A stretch of 64,000 nucleotides of DNA, from positions 3,906,001-3,970,000 of the forward strand of contig NC_057924.1 of the NCBI RefSeq assembly GCF_018873765.1. The letters run 5' to 3'. The notes below the pieces were generated by a model, which saw only the letters and a program-made list of their open reading frames with translations, was not told the origin of the DNA and made no database searches. The position numbers were made by a program, and so were the translations under genes. How positions within the stretch are numbered: position 1 is the first letter of the stretch; the number at the start of each line of letters is the position of its first letter. Source of the DNA: Telopea speciosissima (taxonomy: Eukaryota; Streptophyta; Magnoliopsida; Proteales; Proteaceae). This document shows, piece by piece, positions 12,065 to 23,200 of this stretch.

Positions 12065-13077
12065 ATTGGTATTAGCGATTGAACTAGAGTCGACAATTAA
12101 TCTCAAAGCCAATAAATAGGTTTGGGCTTGGGCTATGTTTCCCTCTTAGACCTTGGTTTGGGCTTGACCATCCAGCCAGGTTGATGCCTAGCCTAGATGA
12201 AAGCCCATCAAAATAACTAGGGTTTGAAAAAACCGGATTGGATCGGTTCTATTGATACTTAATTGATATGGATATTGGTATTAGCATTGGTTTTGCCGAC
12301 AACTGATACCGTGAACTAAATCCTTATTTCCATCAATTGATTTGGATCAAAATCCGGAGTTTGGCCAATCGTATTCCAAATTCTAGTATGAAGGCAATTC
12401 TGACTGATTCTTCAACGATCCCTGATTGATTTTAATGGATCAAAATCAATTTGTAATTGACGATCTAGAATCCAATTCCAGGTTTTTTAACCATGGAAGT
12501 AGCACTTTAAGGCTCCGTTTCGTTGAATTTTAACTCAGGTTAAGTAAGGGTTCGTTGAATTTTAATTCGGTTAAATACATTGAAGATACTATCGACTCAT
12601 AATTACCACAATGCCCTTGTGAGTAGATATTATCCCCAAAATGTCCTCATCTTCCCCCAAAACTCTGCCTGGAACCGTCGCCCTCCCAACTCTCACCCAC
12701 GACTCCAAAGCAGCCCTCACCGTCGGCGTCACTCCACTGGCATCATGCTACAAAGTATAAAAAACATTTAAACCAGGAGGTCGACACTCCTTAAACAAGT
12801 CCTACAATTCTACACTGAATAACCAGGCACGAAACAAAGATTCAAATCCAAAACTACATCAAATTCCCATTTTGAACAAACTATTTACAACCCAAAACTG
12901 TAGAAAATAGTAAAAACCCTTCACGAAACAGAGATTCCTGTAGAAAATAGCAAAAACCCTTTTAACACATTATCATTGAGTGAACCTCAGAAAAAAAACA
13001 CCCAAACATTGAAGTGAAGAACAAAATCCCCCCGGAACATAGCAAAAACCGACAACTTAGATCAAATCCCCTCAAAT
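12065..13077. repeat. Array spacer, copy C
   Basis: Third copy of the spacer, between copies 10 and 11. It is collinear with spacer B, including the duplicated 'gtagaaaatag' region near 12895-12950. Confidence 0.7.
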
Positions 13078-13575
13078 CTACTTGCTCAAAATAAGATGAA
13101 CAACGTCCTCCGACAGTATGGTTTCAACATCGTACTTGGTGATGTTTATCACATTGACCTCACGGTTATTCACTAAATCAACAGTTATAGGCTATCATCT
13201 TTGCTTATTGTAACCCCTGTGTCATCGCTGATCTCCTCGTTTTGGATATCGATGCTAACCTCTTTTTGTCATGCTTTCAATCCACCATAATACTCTCGGT
13301 CATGCCGGGAATAGGGACACTTGGTATTCCGACTGGAATAACAAACACTACAATTAAAACAAAAATAACTACTACATATTGAAACGGGAATGGAAAAAAT
13401 AGATTAGCTTACCGCTTGCTAAAACTAAACTGTCGGAAACAACGATTGAGGGCAACTTTGTAATCGATTGGGGCCTAGGGGATCGAGTTCTAGAATTTCT
13501 AGAATTGGTCGAAGGGAGGAAACGTGGACATCGAGTTACTTGCTTCAGACAATGGAGGAATAGGGTAGTCGCCAT
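13078..13575 (-). pseudogene. Array copy 11, promoter-bearing, exon 2 frameshifted
   Basis: Exon 1 (ATG at 13573-13575) is open and the donor GTAAGC is intact. Exon 2 has two 1-nt deletions (near 13190 and 13265) and TGA at the conserved Trp. It is the only copy with a distinct upstream region and TATA box, so it marks the original 5' end of the gene or the edge where the array began. Confidence 0.7.
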
Positions 13576-13633
13576 AGCAGAGCTCTTTAAGTTTTGAAGA
13601 ATTCGTTATAAGAGAGGAAGACGACGCATTATC

Positions 13634-13642
13634 TTATTTATA
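13634..13642 (-). promoter_or_regulatory. TATA box upstream of array copy 11
   Basis: The minus strand reads TATAAATAA about 60 bp before the copy-11 ATG, allowing a start site near 13605 and a short leader. The other copies have another array unit or a spacer in this position instead. Confidence 0.5.
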
Positions 13643-13667
13643 GACAAAAGTATCCTTGAAATTTTGA

Positions 13668-13862
13668 AACAGATGAGGGAAACAGGGGCTTGTAAAATGA
13701 TGATTGCACCCTTCTTGATTTGATGCTTACATACACACTCTCGTTGGTTGGTACTCCTGCTTGATTTGATGCTTGCATACACACTCTCATTAGCTGGGGC
13801 ATTGGTGCAGGAACCACTTTTCCGGGATAGGGTTCATTTTTCATTTTTTGTTTAATGAACAA
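13668..13862 (-). repeat. Right copy of the inverted repeat flanking the array
   Basis: Reverse complement of 168-360 with scattered changes. It lies directly upstream of copy 11 and its TATA box, so it is probably the native promoter region. Confidence 0.7.
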
Positions 13863-13964
13863 AAAGGCATGTTCTTTATAATGGGTCAAGTGTGAATGTG
13901 AATATCAGGCCAGGGCAAGGAATTGGGCTAGAAACTATTTCTGTTCAAAATTCGGCAAAACTTA

Positions 13965-14664
13965 GGCCTGATTTGGTATGATTTCTATTTCAATTTTGGA
14001 TTGATTTCTTGAAATAGTCAACAAATAGATTTTTGGTCAAAAAATTGAAATTGTTTTAGTTGTATTAATATGAAATATTTTAGGAATAAAAAAAATCCAT
14101 TTGATAATTCAAATTCTGAGAATCGATTCTCTATATTTCTTTAGGAAGGATGGTGGCGGTGGCGATGGCGGTGTGGTGGTGGTGGTGGTGGTGGAAGTAG
14201 TGGCGGTGGTGGTGGTGGCAATGGCAATGGTGGTGGCGGTGGAGGTGGAGGTGGTGCTGGTGGCGGTAGTAGTGGCAGCGGCAGTGGTGATGATGGCAGG
14301 GTAGTGGTGGTGGTGGTGGTAGCGGGGTAGTAGTGGTGGTGGTAACGGGGTTGTAGTGGTAGTGGTGGCGGTGGCAATGGTGGGAATGGGGTGGCGGTGG
14401 TGAGACCATTAGAGAAGAAGAGTGGTGTTTTATTTTTAACATGAAATTACTACTTTGCCCATGAAATTAATCATGTGCTCATTCAAGAGCAAGAGTGTTA
14501 AATAAAATGAAATAGAAATTCTGAAACAGCTCCTCACCTATTTCAGAATTTCTATTTTACTTGATTTCTATTTCACTGAAATAAGATGTAAAAATCAAAC
14601 CAAACATTTTCAGAAATAGAAATTACCCCCTGAAATTGAAATAGAAATCATACCAAAACAGGCC
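13965..14664. mobile_element. 700-bp inverted-repeat transposon around a GGT-rich core
   Basis: The ends are GGCCTGATTTGGTATGATTT at 13965 and the complement of GGCCTGTTTTGGTATGATTT at 14664, followed inwards by more matching 'ctatttcaat' sequence. The flanks are TTA on the left and TAA on the right, so the target duplication is unclear. GGCCTGTTTGG-like ends are seen in PIF/Harbinger elements, but hAT is also possible. The core at 14146-14410 is degenerate GGT/GGC repeat. Long open frames there (poly-Val/Gly or poly-Pro/His) come from the repeat and are not genes. Confidence 0.6.
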
Positions 14665-14670
14665 TAAATA

Positions 14671-16459
14671 AATTTAAAAAGGCAAGAGAACACTGCCTGG
14701 GCCTTTAGAGCAGATATGTGTGTACTGGCCAATGGGAACGAGCATGCACAAGCATTGACCTGGGTGGGATTTTAACATTTTTTTAATTTTTTTATGGGGC
14801 TAGGGTGGTACTTTCCACGGGGCTATGGATGGTATTGTGTCTAGTTGCATGAGCCACTTTGGCCACGCAACCAGGTAGCGTTATTTTTCTCATTTAAAAA
14901 GTAATGCAAATGGTCAAAATTAGCAAAATCGAAACCATTTAAAACTAAGATTGAAACTGTTTAAGAATCGTTGAAAATTTTAAGGACCATTTTTGTACTT
15001 ATTATCTCAAATCGATAATAAAAATCGAGACTGAAACCATTTTAAATTGTCTGGATCCACAGAATTTTTTTTTTGGCGGGGGGGGGGGGGGGGAACCATG
15101 TCTGCTCCCGTTTAGTCATTAATTTACTCATTAATCTGAACCTTAAATCTATACTTAATTCTGTACATGGCTTTTGTACATTATGCCTTGCATCTACTCC
15201 CGACTGTAGGTGTACTATACTTCTCCCATATATAGTGGCTATGATCATATCGGTTCCCCTGTTCATCATTTGGTTATTAGGATGGCCATGAGAGCTTGGT
15301 TTGAGGTATCGGGGTCTCAGATCGGTCGTATCGGTTGATAAGATCAGTATTGGCACCCACCGATACTGATTTTGATCGATCCCGTATTTGAAGCAAAACA
15401 AGGGCAAAATTGTCCACCCCCAATCGATACATGCCGATTTAGATCAGTATCGGATCAGTCTAGACCGATACCATGAACTCTGACCATGCATGGGAGATGA
15501 CTGCTGAGACAAAATTTTGGAGGAGCCCAGGCCCACATTCATCTAGCTGAACTTCTACGTTCTCACAGCCAGTTTTCTCCAGTGACTGGATAGGATATAT
15601 CCTTAGCCAGATTGCCCTTGCCGTTGTTACTAATCCATTATAATTGTTATAATTGGCCGATAAACTTGGGTTTCTTCCATTGACAATAAGGAAAGTAGCA
15701 ATATTGGAGGGGTGATAGTTTTCATGCACGGCCGCATATAATAGGGAGGGGTTACAATGCGTCAAATAGAAGGGGGGGCATTTGGCCATTTCAGTCCCCT
15801 TATTGTGAGAATGATGCAGGAACTTTTGCCCGAAGCACAATTGAGTTTCTTTTCATCCACGGTAAAGAAAGAATCTCTTAAGTCATGACATTTAAATGTT
15901 GGATTGGACTTGAAAAGGATACCTGACCTATACAAGATTAGTGAACGATATGAAAATGATAAGGACAAAAGGAATACTTATCAAAATACATTCAAATAAT
16001 CTTTGAGGGCAAAACCATCTCATATGTGACCAATACTATACCGATTCCAACTGTATCCGATCTGATACCTGATACTTGACACCGATCTAGCTGATACCCG
16101 ATACCTAAAACCATTCACTCAAGGAACCCCTTTAGTATCTAAATTGTAGTTCCTAAAGGAAAGGTAACGAAATGAAAAGTAAAAGAGAGATAAAAAAGGC
16201 GGAGTTTTATCCGCTACGGTAACTACAGCGCCGCTCCTACCCTTCTAGCAAATGCTGGTGTTAACTGACCATCCAATCAAAGTGCAAGTTCAAAAGGCTA
16301 TCACAGACCATGTCTCTCAGCTACTACTAGTTGTTTCTGTACTACCCAGTACTTCAGTTTAAACTACTACTAACCCTAACCCTAGCTATTTCCTTTCCAT
16401 TTTTGGTCCTTCCTCCCCCTTCACAGGTTACAGCCCTTACTACTATTCTGAAAAGTTAG

Positions 16460-16492
<33 letters not shown>

Positions 16493-16700
16493 TGCTTATT
16501 TAACTCTTTTCCTTTCTCTTTTCCTCTTGAGTAGAGATACTGTGATTCCATCATCCCATGAAAGAACATATAATTGACAAAGAAATAGAATGAATGATGA
16601 GATCCATCAGAAAATTGATTCCAATCCAACTTCAAAAGAGAGGTATGCTTATGACCCTTTCTTTGAAGAGTTTTCTCACATAGCCTGTGAGGTCCTTCAC
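14671..16700. other. Repeat-rich intergenic stretch
   Basis: No gene recognised. It has a run of G at 15079-15094, 'gatcggtatcg'-type repeat words at 15300-15480 and 16030-16120, and a GA microsatellite at 16465-16491. A 126-residue minus-strand frame at 15460-15840 has no motif I know and is bounded by repeats. It is not called as a gene. Confidence 0.6.
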
Positions 16701-16712
16701 TTCCTTAAAGAG

Positions 16713-16840
16713 TAGGGGAAATTATATACCGAGTCCATCCGAGCCCGGCCCGATTATCTAAATAAACAGTCACGGTGCAGTCTTCAAGCTTGATTAAGCC
16801 CGGTTAGACCCGATCGAGCCCGATCAATTGACACCCCTGA
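16713..16840. mobile_element. Possible small hAT-like remnant
   Basis: It begins TAGGGGAAATT and ends CAATTGACACCCCTGA, the second being the same terminal word as the hAT element at 5117. 'GAGCCCG' words are frequent inside. No 8-bp duplication is seen, so the left edge is uncertain. Confidence 0.35.
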
Positions 16841-17211
16841 ACAGAGATACCCTTGATGTGAGCAAACTTCAGTGTAAAACGCTTTGCCAGTAAGAATTGG
16901 AATTGGATTGTCGATTCTGGTTGAATCGGATCAAAATTAGCACTGATTCTTGCCTGCCCCCGCTTAAATAAAAAAACACAGTTCCCAAAATTAAAAAACA
17001 CACACACAAGGTCTTTGGATCAGACCAGACCAGGCTGTCGTGAGTCGTGACAAGTTCGGAGCCCACCCAGACGTCCAGGTTTGGCAGCATTGTAGGTGCG
17101 TGGCTGGTCCCCTTTCGCCGTCTAAAGTGTAGAGTGTAGACAAACAAAAACACCCAAAGGGGAGGCAACGTTCTCCGACGCAAATTGCAGAAAGCAGAAG
17201 GGAGGAGAGAG

Positions 17212-20200
17212 ATGCTGCCGCAGCGCGCCAAAATTGCCCTTCAAGCGAACCCGAAGAAGGTGGGGAATCTCATTGACCTGGTTAATCTACCTTCGACACT
17301 TCGAGAGTTCGTGGGTCAGTCTCAGATCTCCCGTTTGGGTTGTTTCATGCGCGTCTGGTCCTACATCAAGACCAACCATCTCCAGGTTCCATTCTCTCTC
17401 ACAAACTATCTATCTATTTCATTTGCTAAGTAATTTTTTTCCTCATCTAGTGTACGATTTGGAGATGCGTTGATATGACCGTTTGTTTTCCAGTCCACGA
17501 ACGGTTGAATGCCGTAGCTTTTCCATCAATCTGCTCTCCATCTCTCTCCCTCCACCTTTAATATCTCTGTTCTTATGCATGACATCATTCGTATTTAACT
17601 CTCTCCCGAACTATAACAGTCCGGCTTGCAGGTTCAAAAGATGGTGAGACTTTATAGTGTTCTATATGTGTTTTGGCTCTCATGTTTTTAACGTAATTGT
17701 AATGGAGTTATTTTTGACAATGGTATTTGCAATTTAACCTTCTTCGTCCAAGTTTGAAATATTGCGGAACTTCTATTCATTGATGCCCGTGAAACCCCCA
17801 AGGGATTATGCTCTCCCTTAAGGAGATCATTGCCCATGAAAGAATAACTCATTCCATTCACTATAAGATAGCTAAAATGAGGGAAGGGAAGGGGAGAGTG
17901 GAGATTTCGACCCTGTTAGATGTATTAAAAGTGAAGATGGTAAAATACTAATATGAGATGAGGACATTAAGGAGTGGAAAGATTATTTCTGCAGTCTACT
18001 AAATGAAAACACTTTGAGTAATAGTGTCCCTGAAGATTGCATTATCCATCAAGACACCAAATGTTGTAGATATATACAAAAAATTAAGGTGTCTGAAGTT
18101 AAAGAAGCTTTGAGGAGGATAAAAGTAGGTAAGGCACAAGGCTCAGATGAGGTTCCAATAGAAGTGTCGAAGAGCTTAGAATTATGTGGTTTATCTTGGC
18201 CAACCAAGCTGTTTAATAAGATTATGAGCACAAGGAAAATGCCAGATGAATGAAGGAGAAGCATTGTGGTTCTAATTTACAAAAATAAAAGTGATACTAA
18301 GAGTTTTAATTACTATAGATGCATAAAACTAAAGAGTCATACTATGAAACTATGGGAGAGGGTTATTGAAACTCACTTGAGACAAGAAACTACTATTACG
18401 GACAACCAACAAGAAGATCCACGACAAAAACAATTTACTTATTTAGGAGACTTATGGAAAGATTTAGAGATTGCAAGAAGGATCTCCATATGATCTTTTT
18501 TGACCTGAATAAAGCTTATGACAGAGTCTTGGTGCAGATTCATCAATCATCACCGAAATAAGTTATTAGGAATAATTTTAGGTTTGGGTTTTATACATGT
18601 TGGGCCTTTGATCCCATGGGTTGTCAATGTAATAGGTTACTTTTATGGACCTAAAGTATGGGTAATATGGTTGCATACGGGATTAAATGTTTTAGTTCCA
18701 TACTTAGTTTTATTTTGGTGTTTTTGTTCTTAAATTGAACCGGTTCAACCAGTGGTTCAATTTAAGTGACTTTAGTAGTTTTTCTTTTAAGTGTTTAGTT
18801 AGATTGGATTAGGATTCTGCTTTGAGTCTATTTCAGTTTCTTAGTCAGTTTTGGTTACCTGATAGGTTAAGTATTGGGTTAGGCCTTTCCTTTTAGTGTA
18901 GGAGTCTATTTTTTAGTTTTTTGTATAAGGTTGTACGGGGAGCAAGTATTAGACACGATTTTTGATATTAATGAAAAGCTTTTTGTTGCTCTTCTTCTCC
19001 ATTGAAGATTTTTGTCTTGTATTTGACCAAGGCTGGTGGGATCGGTGTTTGATCCGATCGACACCTTGTCGTGGGAAGTCCGGGTAGTTAGTTTGACGGA
19101 TTCAGTATTCGATCCGATTGACACCAAGGTTGTTAAGGCGTCCCCTAGACGGTTTGTTTTGGGGTGCCTTAAGTTTTTTCACCCCTCAACCGCCTTCGTT
19201 TGCCTATCGCCCTGACAACTATGATTGACACCTTGCGGTGCGAAGCCGGGGTGGTTTGTTTTGGTTCTCTTTGCATCTCCAATTCTGCATTGCTGTTCTA
19301 CAGTCAAGCAATCTGATCTCAAGGTTCTCTTCATCAACTATCGGAAAACATATTTCAAAGGTTTTATTTGTGACATTGGAAGAGTGGACTGATGATAAAA
19401 TTGATTTAGCAAACAAAATCTATGATTTATTACTCCCATCCCTAACCTAATATATTTGGATTCCCATTGTTCTCTTGGTTGCCTCATACAATTTCTCGCC
19501 CCATTGTTCTCCTGGTTTTACCCTAAATCTGATTCACCTTTTGATAAAAGATCCTGGTTTGGTTCCTAGTTCGACTATTCAAACCTAGGACTACATTACA
19601 GCCTAGGGATAAAAATCCATCACAAGAGAGTGGAGAGAAAACACTTCTGCGCAGGAGGAAGACAGAGGGCCTGATTTCAATAAATTCCAGCAACTGCAGG
19701 AGAGGATAGTGAGTCTTCGATTGCCTTCATCAACATCCAAATATGAACAGCAACGGAAACCCTAGTTTTTCAAGATGATATTAACTAGGGTTCCATTACA
19801 TAATACGACTGCATAGGTGGCTGCTCACCACAAAAGAAAGAAACTCTTTTCAAAACAGAAAGAGGAGATGATGTAGCACTCACTGATCAGCCCGCTCTGA
19901 TATCCTGAACAATATCATAAACTAGCTATCAGTACCAAGAGAAAAGGAGAGTGAGAGAGAGAAGAAGAGAAAAGGAGAGGACGGAGAGACAAATTGTACC
20001 ACCAGACAAAGAGAAGAGATGGACTCATGGTTCTGGTAAATCATCAAACCGTGAGACCCTAATATACATATAAATAACAAATAAGGGTATTGACAAGTAT
20101 ACCCCCTAAACTCAAGTAATGAAGGAAAATAACAAGAGTGAAAAGAGGATGGAGAGAGAGAGAGAGAGAGAGTCGATTTCTCTAACTTTCTAACAAATAG

Positions 20201-23200
20201 ACCACTTAAATGGGAGTTAGAAATACGGGATTTATTTTGTTATTTAGTTTAAGTTGGAGTCCTAGTTAGAATAGAAGTCGTTTTAAGTATTTTATTGATC
20301 AAGTAAGTAGTTTGATTATTAGTTGGTTTAAGCTATTTTAGTCACATGTTAGGAGTCAGATTTTGAGGGTTAATATGTATATACATGTATATATGTATGT
20401 ATGTATGTATGTAGCCAGCCATTTAGCCACACATATTTATGAAATATAGCTTTCAGTTTTCTGGTTTTGCTTCTCTGTTTTTGTTCTTGTTGTGAGCTAG
20501 TTTTCCGATTGGAAACTGATTTGCATTATTTGGTATCAAAGCTATGGCAAACTATGGTGAAAATTGGAACAATAATATTGGTAATCCTTAAAACTCCATT
20601 AACTAACTGGTTGAGATGGTTTTGAAATTGGCCAAAGATGTCTCTGTTATAAAAGAGCAAAGAGGGAGTAACAAAATCTACTTTGAAAAGTAGGTGAAGC
20701 CGGAAGTTCCTAACATTATTGGACAAATGAACCCACTGTTATTCGTTGATTGATTAGCTTGTACAGAGTAATATTTTGGTTGGTACAAGCTGACAGAGGA
20801 GAGGAAGCTTGGATTTGTTTGCATGTGGTTGACTGCTCATGCTAAAGAATGGTGAGCAATCCATGAAGCGAGAGGCTTAGAGTTAGAATACATGAACATA
20901 GGAAATGGGAAGAGATGAAGCATGAGTTGAAGAACAAGTACCTACCAGAACATATGTGAAGGAAGCTCTCCCTTCAACAAGATTACTACAAAAAGGCCTT
21001 CTGAGTTGAAGAGAATTTAAAGCAGCCATCTATAAAGTTCAATTTTCAAGTTGGAGAGTGTTGGAAGTCTGACAACAACAATCTTAAAGCACATGCTAAG
21101 CTCAACTTTGCTCTGTCAAAGGAAGAAATGAAGGAAATAGTTAAAGAGGAGGAGCGTATCACTTTGGATGAGCCGGCAAAGGAGAATCAAATTTTCCTAC
21201 ACAAGCTTGATTTGTATTGTGAAGGTGAAGAGGAAACAATAGTTGTAGAGGAATCAATGATTCAAGTTGAAAATCAATTTCTTTGCATGGCAGAAGATTT
21301 TCCTTCACTTCAAGAGCTAGAGCCTACAGTTGGAGATAAAGATGAAGAAATCAGAGAAGGATGACAAAGATGAGGTAATACTTGAAGATTTTAAGGCAGA
21401 GCAACAATCCGAGATTCTTACTGATAGTGGCAAACATGATACTGATCCAACATATTAAGATGATGTACTTAAAGTTGAGGGTCAAATCTACCACATGAAA
21501 GATGAAGTCATGGCTGAGAACGACTTAAACAATGATCACCATAAAGTCATGAACAATCACGATGCTGTTCCTACTGTTGAAGAGGTTCATTGAATCTGTA
21601 ATACCTGTGACCTGCTCACTTCTTCAATGAGAAGGGTTTTTAGAGCAAATTACATGCACCTCCCCTCATGTTTGAATCAATAACAGAAAACCCCTCGTTG
21701 TTTCAACAATTACATCCATACTCATGAAGGCTGACGGTGTTAGTGAGGTGTTAGTTTTGAAATGTAAGACATATTTACCCTTATTATATCATGAACTAAA
21801 ATGATAAAATTTTAATACCATTTTTACCCTTATTGCATCCTCGAAGCCTAAAATCCCCAAATCGTTTTTCAAATAGGGTTTGCTACATACCATCTCCGGC
21901 GAAGGTCAAGAAGATAGAATTTTCCAACGGACCTCCCATTGCCCAGCAACTCTCTGGCAAAAGGTGTACCTGGGTCAGTATTGAACCCATTCCGAGTTTA
22001 AAAGATGAGTGAGAGAGACCATTTCAGAAGTTAGTCTTCCACAAATCCATCACTAAAATTGCCCGATATCAAGAAAGTAAAAGCGTAAAGGAACACGTAC
22101 TTAATCCACTTCAGTTTAAAATCCATCTGAAACATGTCCCCTTCAAAGAAAAAGTGAAGAAATAGAGTAACAGAAAAGAAGAATGAACAAAGAAGGATAT
22201 AATCAAACTGAATTCGCTGTATTATTTTACCTGGGAAGAATAACCTTCGTGTCCAAAGTTACAACTCAAATCAACCAATAAAACCCTAAAATCAAAACAG
22301 GGGTAAACCTTTTTCCCTCAAAACTGCAAACTTTACAAAGTATAGAAAAGGGTAGAGATTTGAAAGATGGGAATGGGTTTTCGATTGGACTTTTAGGAGA
22401 AGATAATCAAAGGTTAAGAGAGGGTTCGGTCATGGCAAATTCTGGGTTTCGGTTGGGAGAAAGTTAGAGAGGAGGTTAGAGACTTGAGAGATGGGAATGG
22501 GTTTTCAATTGGGCTTTTAGGATATGATAATCAAAGGGGAAGAGAGGGTTCGGTCATGGCAAAAAGAAGATAGAAGAAGGAAAGGAGAAGTGGTTTAGAT
22601 GGTTTTGGATGGGTAGAAGAAGAAGAAGAATCTGATGGGGCTTACCGGAGAAGAAGGGAATATGCTGCAGCCATTTCTGGTTCTTCCAAGCTCAGAGGGA
22701 TGTCGGGAGTTGGCAGCTGCTACCTGGTTTCTTCTTCCCATTCCACTTTTTCTTCTCTATCACTTGTAGAGGCTTTGCTTGAGTAGCTGATGTTCGGATC
22801 CATGAAGCGGTGCTTCTTTTTGAGATCGCCGGAATGGAGAGTGGAGCTCCTCCCTCACAGATCGCCGGAGAGACAGTGGAGGTTCGCAGAATGCCGGAGA
22901 AAAAAGAGGGTTTTGTAATATAAGGGTAAAATGTAAAAGTACATTAAGGTTTGGTTTTGTAACATAAGGGTAAAAGGGTAAAAGTACATTAATGAAGGGT
23001 AATATGGCCATTTATGAATGTTTTGCTTCAACTAACAGTTTCAACTTAACGGACAGGGCTTACTTGTAAGCCCCACAATAGTCCAGGGGAGGTCCATGTA
23101 AATGTTCAAACAACCGGAGGGGGGGGGGATTGGTTCTGTAATTGGTTTAAACATGAGGGGAGATGCATTTAATTTGCTCTTATTTTTATTGTTCGAGATA

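Larger units (their letters stand above)
1344..13575 (-). repeat. Tandem array of 11 two-exon mini-gene copies
   Basis: Eleven minus-strand copies sit head to tail. Their exon-2 stop codons lie at 1344, 2887, 3525, 7714, 8351, 8988, 9627, 10264, 10889, 11526 and 13078. The basic period is about 637 bp, and the larger gaps are explained by spacers or insertions. The inferred ancestral gene has exon 1 of 163 nt starting MATTLFLHCLKQVAR, a 65-nt GT-AG intron, and exon 2 of 272 nt containing WKHDEKEVSIGIQNEEISDD and ending VVHLTLSK, giving 144 residues. Exon 1 is Arg/Ser/Leu-rich and nearly free of acidic residues, like an organelle-targeting peptide (inference). Exon 2 is acidic. I do not recognise the family. 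All copies are damaged. Confidence 0.85.

Noticed and set aside
14101-14442. Poly-Val/Gly and poly-Pro/His open frames
   Set aside because: They follow from the GGT-rich repeat inside the 13965-14664 element and have no other features of a gene.
15460-15840. 126-codon minus-strand frame
   Set aside because: No motif, no splice context, and it lies between repeat words. Length alone is not enough.
16370-16385. Telomere-like 'ccctaaccctag'
   Set aside because: Only about two units, expected by chance in AT-rich plant DNA.
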